Origin: Ampelocalamus luodianensis
Taxonomy: Eukaryota > Streptophyta > Magnoliopsida > Poales > Poaceae
Direction of reading: 5' to 3'
DNA length: 64,000 bases
Assembly: GCA_036346255.1 (NCBI GenBank)
Contig: CM070628.1
Span: 6,525,840 to 6,589,839 of the forward strand
Position 1 is the stretch's first letter, and every line of letters starts with the position of its first letter. The position numbers and the translations under genes were made by a program. The notes beneath the pieces are model-generated. The model did no database searches. It saw only the letters and a list, made by a program, of their open reading frames with translations, and was not told the origin of the DNA. Of the stretch, positions 54,955-64,000 are shown one piece after another.

Positions 54955-57832
54955 TTAACAACTCTGAATATCAAGAAGCCGCAGGCAAGGGCGCCCATGG
55001 AGTCCATGGCGACCTAAGTCCCCGTAGCCCCACGCCCGCTGCCGCCGGCCGCTACTCCAGCGGCCGGCATCCAGTCCCGCCGACCTCCGCTCCTCCAGTG
55101 CCGCCACCTTCCCTCCCCGCCTCTCAAGCGCCACGGCCCCCTTAGCCCCGCCGTCGCCTGCCTTCCCTCCAGCCCCGCCGCCACCGGCCAGCACCCAGCC
55201 TTGCCGCCCTCCGCCCCTTTAGAGCCGCCGCCTGCCTTACCCTTGGCCTCAAGCTCCACGTTAGATCCACCAGATCCGCTCCAGATCATCTCTACTCCGC
55301 CAGATCTGGTCCACTCCGCCTCTGCCGCCCGCAGTCGTTGTCCACATGAGGCAAGATGGCCTTCCTCCCCTACCCGCGACCGACGTCCCCAACCGCCTCA
55401 CCCGGCTGCCCTCCCTCTGCACCCCTCCATGCCATTGCACCCTCATCCCCTCCCTGCAAGAGTCCAGATCCCGATCTGTCTCCCCAAAGCCTGTTTTCAT
55501 CGCCAGAAAAGTTGTCCTAGAGCTCCGACGAGGAAGTTGAAGTGGACCTAGAGACCCCACAGCAACAGATCAAGGCCAGAATTGCAGAGACAGAGCCTCT
55601 CAACCCGCCGGCCGTCCTAGCCTCAGCAACCTCAATCCCGCCTCTTACTACCGCAGAAGCTACCTCAGAAGCTGCAGCAGCACAAGGCCATCTTCCAGAC
55701 GCCTTGGATTTGGCATACCATGGCGAGGACCAGCACGTCTTCCTTGACCCCTGCAAGCGCATAATTCATTGTGATCGGCTCCAACCGAGCTTTGCACGTC
55801 TCTGGCCAAGGGGACACAAGTGTCCAGCCTCCACCGCTAAGACCTACTTTACTTCGTCGTTGATCCTCCTCGCTATCCCTCCAAGTCAGATCAAAGGGTT
55901 TCGTAGCTACATAGACAATGAGGGCAAAGTGGAACCCCATAGCCCAGGGCGATATCCAAGAGCTTCATTAGCAGCAGGTCAGGCCATGTCTCTTCTGGCA
56001 GCGAGACGACTTCTCAAGATAACCTCGGCGGGGCTTCTCAAGATAACCTCGGTGGCCTCTCCCTACAGTGGCGAAGTGTTCCAACCCGCCTCTGAGTTTG
56101 TTCATAAGCAAAACCAAAGGCCAGTGTTTCAATTGTCTTGCAAGAGATCACTGGGCAAGCTCTTGTCGTGACCCAATCAAATGCTTGCTCTGGCTATGAA
56201 GTGGTCACCGTGCCAGAGATTGTCGCACTCGTCGGCTTAGGCCACCCCCAGCTGAAGCTCCTCATGCTCCACCACCTAGTCGGCCCGACAACCTCGACGT
56301 CCGTAGACGACATCTCCACTTCAGAGGAAAGGATGCAGGCGATGGTGGCAACGACGACAGTGGCCAGAGAGCTCAAGTCCATCAACAACCAACACGTCAC
56401 AACCTCGCTATGCTGCTAGACCAGGCAATGCTTCTTCGGCCACCACTAGCCCCAAAAGAGATCAAGGCCGAGACTGTTGCCACGCTTCAGGAGATGTTCA
56501 AAGCCTTCACGACCTCTCTAAAAAACGACTTGTTCAACCTTGTCGACAACAAGCTCAATTAAGCAACGGGGAACATTGACAGGGCAGTTCTTTCCTTTGA
56601 GGAAGCATGCAAAGTTTCGCTCTCCAAAGTGGAAGAGTACCTACATCCAGCAGGCAAGCTTTCTGTCGCCACTCGGAATGCTCCACGATGCTACTGCCCA
56701 AACCATCACTAGCGAGGTTGCACATACCTTGCCTTTGGCGGCGTGTGTGTCAACCAACTCTACCAAGACCTAGGCAGCCCCGGCTGCAGAAGTCGCCATC
56801 ATATCAAACATCTTGGAGGTCCACGATGAGGTTTCTCTCACAGAGCCGAGTACAGATCCTCCATAGAAACAAGTTGAATCTATCCAGTGTGATGGGCCTG
56901 TAGAAGTGTTGACTGCCATCTCCGATACTACGCAAGCCTCTCCGACCAAGTCGCCTGTGGTGGACGGCCAAGCAAGCATGCAGGTGACGCCTGGTGAAGC
57001 TCAAGGGACCAACTCGGCAAGCACCCTAGTTGATCATACCATGAGCAGTCCCAGTGATCTCTTCTTTGCGCCCCTGCCACCCGTCTTGCCACAACCGTCG
57101 CTGTTTCCACCGGTTTCAGCCTTGCCAATGCGCACTTGCCGACCTTTTGGCGTGGCCAACATCCGTCGTAGTGCTCGCCTTGCCGTCAAGTCTCGACTAA
57201 TCACGATGGCCATAAGGGTGCAACATAATCTATGTCGCAAGTTAGGTCTCCCGCAGGATGTTGCCAGCCCCCTTGAGACAACCCTCAAGGAATACATGAC
57301 CACTTTTGTTGGCTTGATGCCTCCTAACAAGAATGAGACGATCAATACATTGTACAAGCTTTACGCTCAAATTAAGCTTCGTGGCCAGGGAGCAGGTGGT
57401 TTTTCTGGATGATGCTACTACTGTGGAAGCAAAACAGACCTTTCGGGCTACTCCTCTCTAGAGTAAGCCGTGCCAAGTTTTATTTGCTTATGTTGGTTGT
57501 TATGCTTGTTGTTATTCCTAGCCTGCGAGGGAAGACGCTGAGTAGCATGATTGTACTGTTGGTTAGTGGAGAACTCCTTGGGGGAACTATGACCCAGATC
57601 AAACTGTGGCCAAGATCAAGGAGAAATCAAGGGCTTGATCCAACCAGAGAGAGGTGCCTAGCGCAATCTTTCCAGACGAGTAGCTACTTTGTATCCTCAG
57701 GCATTGGGTCACTCGAGAGTTTCATTTTTTTCCTTTTTAACCTTTTGTGATCTTTTAGGACTGGATCATTGTTTTATTTCTGCTTTATCAATATAATAGG
57801 CAGCTCTTCTGTCCGTTTCTTCAAAAAAAAAA
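54955..57832 (+). mobile_element. LINE-derived element with ORF1-like gene and poly(A), no RT
   Basis: A GC-rich 5' part, a CCHC zinc-knuckle coding region and a 3' UTR ending in poly(A) at about 57823-57832 give the layout of a + strand non-LTR element. The 3' tail TTATCAATATAATAGGCAGC then TCTTCTGTCCGTTTCTTC before the A run resembles grass LINE tails. No reverse transcriptase or endonuclease follows the ORF, so it is deleted or non-autonomous. The 5' boundary is approximate and no target duplication was found. Confidence 0.55.
55542..57412 (+). pseudogene. Retroelement ORF1-like zinc-knuckle protein (broken)
   Basis: An open part from the ATG at 55542 includes FLDPCKRIIHCDRLQPSF. A frame change near 56115 brings a canonical CX2CX4HX4C knuckle (56125-56166, CFNCLARDHWASSC) followed by RDPIKC. 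After several stops a C-terminal block reads NIRRSARLAVKSRL, VQHNLCRKLGLPQDV and ETTLKEYMTTFVGLMPP, ending at 57410-57412. That C-terminal block is of a type I associate with grass LINE ORF1-related proteins. Role inferred: RNA binding. Multiple stops and frameshifts make it non-functional. Confidence 0.55.
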
Positions 57833-58727
57833 TTGGCAAGGACATTAGTGCAAAATAAGATATAGATCGTAACACGGAGACATATATTTTTACAGAGATA
57901 CTGGAATCGATTATGTTCCACTGGTCCTTGCCGATAGTTGAGACCAATCAAAGTTTTTGTGTGTGAGTGAGAAAGAGGGACCAATCAAAGTTCAAGCATG
58001 GTAATTCCTGCATCCACGATTGGATCACTTCTTACCTTGTGCTCACAGCCGCAGATGAGCGTCAATCGGTCACTCCGACCATTTGGAACCATTAGATCGA
58101 TGCTCAGCACCGATAACACTATCAAACGGGTGCAAAGAGGGTCTACATGCGAGGTACACCCCATTGAAGTTTTTTCACCAGCTGCCCCAATGTGTCCATT
58201 GCGTAGTCCCCTCAACATAGTCAACAACTGTCATGTTATTCCAGTGGGCAGTGTTGGCAATTTTACATTGTGGATAGACTGGCCTGGGGCAAGGAATATG
58301 CAGTTTTGGTTAACCATGGATCATTTACCACAATTCATCAGAGACACCCCCGGGTTCTTTGAAACATGAAGCTTGCACAAATGCAAGAGTATTACTCTTA
58401 TGAACAAAAAAGAAGAAGACTGTATGCCATTATATATGTCATGCCATGTAAAGACAGTACTGTGAATTCTCAAAGTTAAAGATTTATTTTTAGGTTCACA
58501 TTAATTTTAAACAGACAATGTCAATTCGTGTCAGGAAAACTATTCCGCAGTTTTGCTCCCTGTTTTCTTGAGGGACGAATTGGCGCCAATAGCACTGCCA
58601 AATGAAAACAGCTATGGCCATCCTTATATGGTGCAAGTTCTGCGTGGAGCTTGAAGTACTGACTGCCTTGGTTGAGCTGGATTTTTCTGATGCTGGTTAT
58701 CTCTTGAATCAATTGTGGACGAACATA
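57833..58727. other. 3' flank of the carboxypeptidase gene; no gene assigned
   Basis: An open frame on + at 57998-58369 (123 codons, through FTLWIDWPGARNMQFW) has no domain I recognise and no neighbours supporting it. The region next to 58727 should be the 3' UTR of the minus-strand gene. Confidence 0.4.
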
Positions 58728-61700
58728 TTACATATCGCTGCGTAAATCTGACAGCACAGGCATTGGGCTCCCAGCCAAGAATGATTTGATGAGAGTAAGA
58801 GCCTGTTTGGGCCGATGGAGAGGAACCTCATGACCTGCACCCCTCACGGTCACGAACGTGAGACCCTGGTACCCTTGACTCCAGCCACCAACCTGTTTAA
58901 ACACAGAAGAATTCAGAAACTAGGAACGGAATGGAGGATAGATACCCCAAAGAACAAAATATATTGGAGCGAGTAACCAAAAAATGATAATACGAAATTT
59001 TGAATTATAAAGGCCCATAGAATACAGCGTATCATCGTATCCCAATTGAAAAGGGAACGTTACGCCGGTTACCGGCGGTTACCGGATTTCCCGGTGGGGT
59101 CCGGGATTTTGAATCCCGGCCGGAAATCCTTCATATTCAAATTCAAATTCAAATTCAAAATTCCAGCGAAAACATCTCAAATTCAAATTTATTTGGACGA
59201 AATTCATCCGGTTTTCCACCGGGATCTCCGGTAACCGGCCGGTTACCGTTCCCGGGCCCTCACCGGGATTTGGTCCAGTTCCGGGTTTTTGAACCCTGCA
59301 TGTACTTATGCACAATGGTCATAGTCAGGGAAAAAATTCCCGGCCGGTAACCGCCAATCCGGGCCGGTTTTTTCGGGTTTTGCAAGTTCAAATTTCAATT
59401 TTTGAAATTCGGCTGGTTTTTAATCAAATTCAAGTGATTGTTATCCAGGATTTTTCCGGTTTGAACGGTAACCAGCAGGCCGGTTACCGTTCCCGGCCAG
59501 CCAATGGGAAGTGGTCCGGTACCAGTTTGCTGATCCTTGGTCATAGTAAAAGGTTTGGAGAAACCACAACAAACGCATATCATGCCTGCACTGCAACAGC
59601 TCATGAGTCAAATTGTGAGACTTTTCTCTCCTAGGAGCAAGAATTCTACCAGTGATTCCATGACATTAACTCCTAGAAAAAAAATAACTTGCAGTAATAG
59701 GTGAATAGACCATTAGGACAGATGTGCCACATACTCAGTCCAAAATATGGAAGGTCTGGGACTGAACGAATTATGCAGAAAACAAACCAGAAAGCTTTAG
59801 GCTATTGAACATTCATGGGTCTTTTGGTCAAGAAGAAGTCCCTACCTCGCCATCATCCTCATACCAAGCATGCCAAGGAGTTACTGTTGGAAGCTTGAGA
59901 GCATCAATACTGTATCTAGTTGATGTTACTGGAATCACTGCATCTGTATCTCCACTGGACAAAGTAAAGAAAATATCAAAAAAAAAACTTATGTATTTAT
60001 CTATCATCTATACAATACATTCTTGCATGAAGTTTAGAATACAAACAGGGGAAAAAACTGGTTCCTTGAAAGAAGTGTTATCTCTTGGTTGCAGAAAAGC
60101 AGGCAAAGACATAAGTTTACAGAGTCAGGAATCACCTGAACACCCATATACGTAGCCCATATTGTATAAGTTCCTGATAGATATGCAGCACAGATCTTTC
60201 ACAGTCCCTCCAGTGAGTGTTAACAACATCACTGCAAAGTACCAACATGTTAAAAGACTAGACAACAAAAGAGAAATGTGTTTGCTGATCTGCTTATCAG
60301 CATTACGTGTCATTGACATTCATGTTTCCCAGTTTCAGTTTCTATGCAGTAACCTCTAAAAATGAAATACCCAATCTCGATAATACATTAATACTAGAAA
60401 CCATAAACATAACAATGTAATTTCAAAAACCATGATCCAATTTCTTAGTGTAGCAATGCGGCAAACAACCCTAGGCCATGAGATGGGGGAATCAAATTTA
60501 ATTCCTGATAATATAAGCAATATTACTACAATTGTAAAAAGACAAGAGCTTTCCCAGCCATTTATGATAGCAATGCGGTGAACAACCCTACATCATAAGT
60601 ATGCAAAACTAGAATGCTGAATTGCTGATTCAGGATTCAAGAGCGTCACAGTAATTATAATATCAATTCAATGTCTAAAAGCGTAATCATAAGATTACCT
60701 GCAAGTCTCCCATTTAGATTTGCCAATTATCGGACTAACGTGAAGTGCCTTCTGCACCTCAGCCAGATTGAAGTATACAATTGAATGCTTTTCAGTGCAT
60801 GGATCATACTGCTCTCCCATTTTACCAACAGACTATCAAAAAGAACATAATGATTACAAATCAGATGAACAAAAAAACATGTGAATTCATGAAGCATAAG
60901 AGTTTCAATATTATGAGCGATGAGTGTCTATTTGCCATGATATGAACTTATATGGACAGTTTAGATAAAGAAAATTTCCCGCTTGGGATATACAAGTCAA
61001 ATTTTGTGCCAAAGTGCGGTAAGTATTTTTAAAAGAAAAATATGGTGCCCAACTATAGTTTTTTTTTCAGTTTTCTGAGAAAACAATAGGGTCCTGTGAT
61101 TCCCCTAGTCACTTATAGCAGTAGCATTACGAAGGTATGCACTATGCACGCATGCATGATGAGAGTCAATTATATAAAATTTAAAAACATCAGATAAAAA
61201 GTTAAATTGAAGTTCTTTGCATGACTTGAGTAGAAGGAGCTTGAAAATTTACATGTAGCCTTTTCATCACTTTGTTCCTTGAGGAGGCGAAAGTTGCATG
61301 ACAAGTAGGTGTGAAGATGCTATATGAATCAATATTCCCAGCTTCGGTGCTAGCAATGTCAAGAATCTTATCACACTGTGGAGATGTATGCACAAAGGAC
61401 TCAAAGTCACAGAAAATGTTCAGTAGCCTGTATGTCTGATCAGAAATCAAGCCAGTGGTCCACATGAATTGAAATATTCCATAGTGGTCATGGAAATCAT
61501 CAGTCAGAGCATTTCCTACCTGTAAGAAATGACATTAGGTACAAAGAGAAAAAGACAACTAAAAATTTATGGTCCCTGAACAGTATACACCATCAACTAA
61601 TGTAACATAATTCAAAACACATAACCTATGTAAGAATTTTAGGTATACTTGTGAGCTACTACCTCCGTATTTTATTAGTTGACGCCAGCTAGTGCAAATG

Positions 61701-62659
61701 CTTACTAGTGAACGCCATTTATTAATGAACGGAGGGAGTATCTGATTGTTGTCCCTATATACTTTATAACTCAACCAATAAAAAGATACAAAAACGTAAA
61801 CGAATTAATCAAGTCGAACGGCAAGCCACCAAGTAATCTCCCCTAATTTACTAGGAAAGCAAAAGGGAAACATTCAAACATAACAATTAGCGTACCATCA
61901 TTCAAATGGATGTAACATACAAAGGCCAGTCCATCATTGCATAAGGCAAAATACAAGTTTCCTTGACCACCAAACATATGTACCAGATGTATTGCATTTG
62001 ATACATAGAACTTAAGGGGCGACTAAATTACAAAGAAAATTGCTAATGTGAAAATATTAAAATGAGGGCAGCTATCTAATTTGGTCCTTAATAAAACATG
62101 TCTTGCTAGTTTTGCCCTAAACAATAAAAATACATGATGAAAGAACGCGGAAGTACCAAAGCCATACCATATAGCCTTTTAGATTGATTGATTTGTCTCC
62201 AGTGGCCTCATGGTGCCTCTTTATGGCTTGAGCCAATTGAGGAACATAGTGGCCTAATCAAATCAGAGTTATATTTGAGTTTTAGAATTTTTCTAAGGAA
62301 AAAGAAAGAAAGAAACAGTATATGGTATACAAGAAACAAAAACTTATAAAAGATTCTACGGACCAGCATAGCTCTCTCCAGTCAAATAAAATTCACGCCC
62401 CTTGTACTGAGGAAAACGTTCAAGCCACTTTGTTAAGAATACCAATGAATCCTTGGCTATAACACAATGAGAATACCAGTGAGCAAACTCTGATAGCATT
62501 ACTCTTGGAGAACATGAATTTCATGAAAACAATATAATAAGACAGAAAAAGGGGTTGCAGTACCAGTCCTCTCATCCCCATTGCTCAAAACATCATCAGA
62601 GGTGTTTGAATAGGAATAACCAACACCAACCGGTGAATCAAGGAACAAGATATTTGCAA
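58728..62659 (-). CDS. Serine carboxypeptidase-like gene (clade II), C-terminal eight exons
   Basis: Minus strand. Exons: 62564-62659, 62364-62456, 62168-62253, 61253-61519, 60700-60832, 60136-60231, 59846-59954, 58728-58892, all with GT/AG borders and matching phases. They encode about 347 residues of the alpha/beta-hydrolase fold: [17 protein letters not shown], nucleophile Ser in [26 protein letters not shown], catalytic Asp in [12 protein letters not shown], catalytic His in [10 protein letters not shown], then a stop. The complete triad points to an active carboxypeptidase II (secretory/vacuolar). The N-terminal 100-150 residues (signal peptide, NGGPGCSS region) are not in the window and must lie beyond the right edge. 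The exon at 60700-60832 is one base short, shifting the frame. Introns carry several MITEs. Confidence 0.9.
59043..59298. mobile_element. hAT-like MITE in a carboxypeptidase intron (copy A)
   Basis: Palindromic GGTTACCGG/CCGGTAACC words and a FEFEFEF-like AATTCAAATTCAAATTC run lie inside. The right end ACCCTG (reverse complement CAGGGTTCAAAAACCCGG) matches the CAGGG start of copy B next to it. The left end is unclear and no 8 bp duplication was found, so the left boundary is approximate. Confidence 0.6.
59326..59539. mobile_element. hAT MITE in a carboxypeptidase intron (copy B), 214 bp
   Basis: Starts CAGGGAAAA and ends in CCTTG (reverse complement CAAGG). It is flanked by a perfect 8 bp duplication GTCATAGT at 59318-59325 and 59540-59547. 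It shares CCGGCCGGTAACC and GGCCGGTTACCGTTCCCGG with copy A. Two members of one family inserted 27 bases apart in the last intron. Confidence 0.82.
61659..61738. mobile_element. Short Stowaway-type MITE, 80 bp
   Basis: CTACCTCCGTATTTTATTAG and the reverse complement of the right end, CTCCCTCCGTTCATTAATAA, are inverted repeats flanked by TA (61657-61658 and 61739-61740). CTCCCTCCGT is the classic Stowaway terminus. It lies in an intron of the carboxypeptidase gene. Confidence 0.88.
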
Positions 62660-63031
62660 CTGCAATTTTAAGAAATTGTTAAAAAGTCTTATCTTCCAAG
62701 TATCAAGCTGGAGTGCAATGAACTATAAGAACTAAGAAGTTTAGCAAAACAAAATGGGTACTCACATGAAACAAGAAAGGTTTGTAAGATTGAAAACTAA
62801 AGCTACACTCCGATATGTTTATAAGTAACAATTCAAGGAATCCAATTCGTCAAATAGAAATACTACTAAAAGGCAGGCAGGCAGTCAACTTTTATGCACT
62901 CGATGGTGAAGGTAACCATGTAAATTGTACAAGGTACTTGTTTTGCACAAGTGAGGTATATTAAAGCTTTGGCAAATCGGATATAGCAGTTTCCGTCCAC
63001 CAGTCGGGCACAATTCCTGGTCAATTACAGG
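62660..63031. other. Intron sequence upstream of the first visible carboxypeptidase exon
   Basis: No reading on the minus strand gives the expected upstream carboxypeptidase residues, so this is intron. It ends at the terminus of the hAT-like element at 63032. Confidence 0.55.
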
Positions 63032-64000
63032 TAGGGGTGAAAATGGATTGTAGTTTCCGACCGATCCAGACGAAAACGAATTCGGATTGTGTCGGCTCGG
63101 ATTTTTCTCGAATAGTTCTCGGATCGGAAACAAATACGGATTTTTTTGTCGAAAACGAATACGAATACGGTAGACCCATTATCCGTCGAATATGAATACG
63201 GATTACCGGAGTATAAAAAGGCCGGATATCTGGCATTCCAGCCCAACGGCCCAACCCAACCGGCCCATCAATCCATCATCATTAGATTTAGGGTTTCCTT
63301 ACTTCCTTCCTCTATTAGTTTGTTCGGTTGTTCCCATTCCTCCTTCCTACTGAGGCAGCCAGCGAGGCCGATTGCCCAACTTGCCCGCGTCCGCTGCACA
63401 ACCGCACTCCGACCCCGTCTCGCCGGCCGCCTCTGCCCCACTCCAACCCCGCCCGCCTCCAACGCACTCCGACCCCGCCCCGCTGGCCACCTCACCCGCC
63501 TCTGCCTCATTTCGACCTCGTCCCGTTGGCTTTGTCTTCACGGCCACCTCACGCCTCCACCGGCTCCCGCCCCCCTTGCAGCCCGCCTCGTCGGCCGCCT
63601 CCGGTGCGGGACTACCTTGCCGACACCCAGTCCGGGAGCCTGACACCGCCACCGAGGTAAGCGCCCCTTCTACTCCCCCTCAGTATGACAATATGATTGT
63701 TTGAGCAATATGTGTTTAGATGTTCTTGGGATACCAAGGCTAGATTTTGCGGTTACGAAAATTTGGTTTCTTTTTGGTAATTTGTTACTGTTTTTCCTGT
63801 CGTTCTTAATAAGAAATAGCATGACAGTTTTGACTCTAATATTTTGCAGATAGGCGCGGTTGCTCGGATAAGGCATCAGCTGGCCTGTGCAACACATAGT
63901 TTTGTCGATGAAAATGGTTTTCTGTACGTCCATATGCCCATAACTACGAGTGGTTGTGAGGGTGTTGATTGTGAGGGTGCCGGTGAGATGTTCCAAGTCA
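63032..64000 (+). mobile_element. hAT-like element, left end (runs off the right edge)
   Basis: TAGGGGTGAAAATGG at 63032 is a typical plant hAT terminus. It is followed by many short ACGGAT/ATCCG and CGAATACG words in both orientations up to about 63215, the subterminal repeat zone. A candidate 8 bp target, ATTACAGG, precedes it, but the partner lies outside the window. The interior has a GC-rich proline/serine-coding stretch (63328-63656), a good donor GAG|GTAAGC at 63657, and a gene fragment at 63850. It sits in an intron of the carboxypeptidase gene. Confidence 0.65.
63850..64000 (+). pseudogene. Asparaginyl-tRNA synthetase exon fragment (captured?)
   Basis: After an ATTTTGCAG acceptor the + strand reads IGAVARIRHQLACATHSF, then DENGFLYVHMPITTSG, then CEGVDCEGAGEMFQV, and runs off the window. 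This is the class II aminoacyl-tRNA synthetase core of AsnRS (IGAVARIR, GFLYVHTPIIT, DCEGAGEMFQV). The piece TGTGAGGGTG is tandemly duplicated, giving CEGVDCEG where family members have one CEG. It lies behind a hAT terminus and a possible donor at 63657. A piece captured by the element is more likely than the genuine gene, but the right edge hides the proof. Confidence 0.8.

Noticed and set aside
57998..58369. 123-codon + strand ORF next to the carboxypeptidase gene
   Set aside because: No recognisable motif and no conserved context; the opposite strand is also open over part of it.

Overview
The window is nuclear DNA of a plant, most likely a grass (Poaceae). The evidence is intron-containing genes with GT/AG junctions, GC-rich coding exons next to AT-rich introns, and dense nested LTR retrotransposons, LINEs and small hAT, Tourist-like and Stowaway-like elements. 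No bacterial, organellar, rRNA, tRNA or CRISPR feature was seen.

Layout, left to right. (1) 1-1244 may hold the last two exons of an unidentified gene. (2) 2636-8015 is a young but broken Reina-type chromovirus with a 5 bp target duplication (AATTC). It sits in GAGCC-rich hAT debris whose right end is at 8583. (3) About 8840-9680 is a gypsy LTR remnant, then a 711 bp hAT element (9709-10419), then a broken tail of a receptor kinase gene on the + strand (10489-10859). (4) 11191-29195 is a minus-strand L1-type LINE split by a 15.4 kb Del/Tekay-type chromovirus (13424-28789, LTRs of about 4.7 kb, target duplication AGTAT). (5) 29744-32967 is an intact LRR receptor kinase gene on the minus strand. 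(6) 33267-39883 is a nest of elements: a Tourist-like MITE, an LTR holding a 1.2 kb hAT element, a hAT MITE, and the 5' half of a Ty1/copia element. (7) 39884-46554 is AT-rich intergenic DNA with a hAT-like MITE, a 4-copy tandem repeat and a 146 bp solo LTR. (8) 46555-49721 is a second intact LRR receptor kinase gene on the minus strand, a paralogue of the first. (9) 50041-57832 holds transposon debris, a Stowaway-like MITE and a retroelement-derived zinc-knuckle ORF ending in poly(A). (10) 58728-62659 is the C-terminal part (eight exons) of a clade II serine carboxypeptidase gene on the minus strand. MITEs lie in its introns and one exon has a one-base shift. (11) From 63032 a hAT-like element runs off the right edge; near the edge it carries an asparaginyl-tRNA synthetase exon fragment.

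The biological centre is the LRR receptor kinase pair. Both encode a signal peptide, 20-22 extracellular LRRs, one membrane helix and a non-RD (HCD) kinase, and share one intron position. Their promoters also keep matching blocks, including a W-box core. They look like duplicated cell-surface receptors, with non-RD chemistry typical of immune receptors. The third fragment at 10.5 kb suggests the cluster was once larger and was broken up by transposons.

The most useful second-look items are the conserved promoter blocks of the receptor pair; the excess of small indels at CG sites between the Tekay LTRs, which may be a sequencing artefact; the one-base shift in the carboxypeptidase gene; the captured tRNA-synthetase exon; and several non-autonomous hAT elements with perfect 8 bp target duplications.
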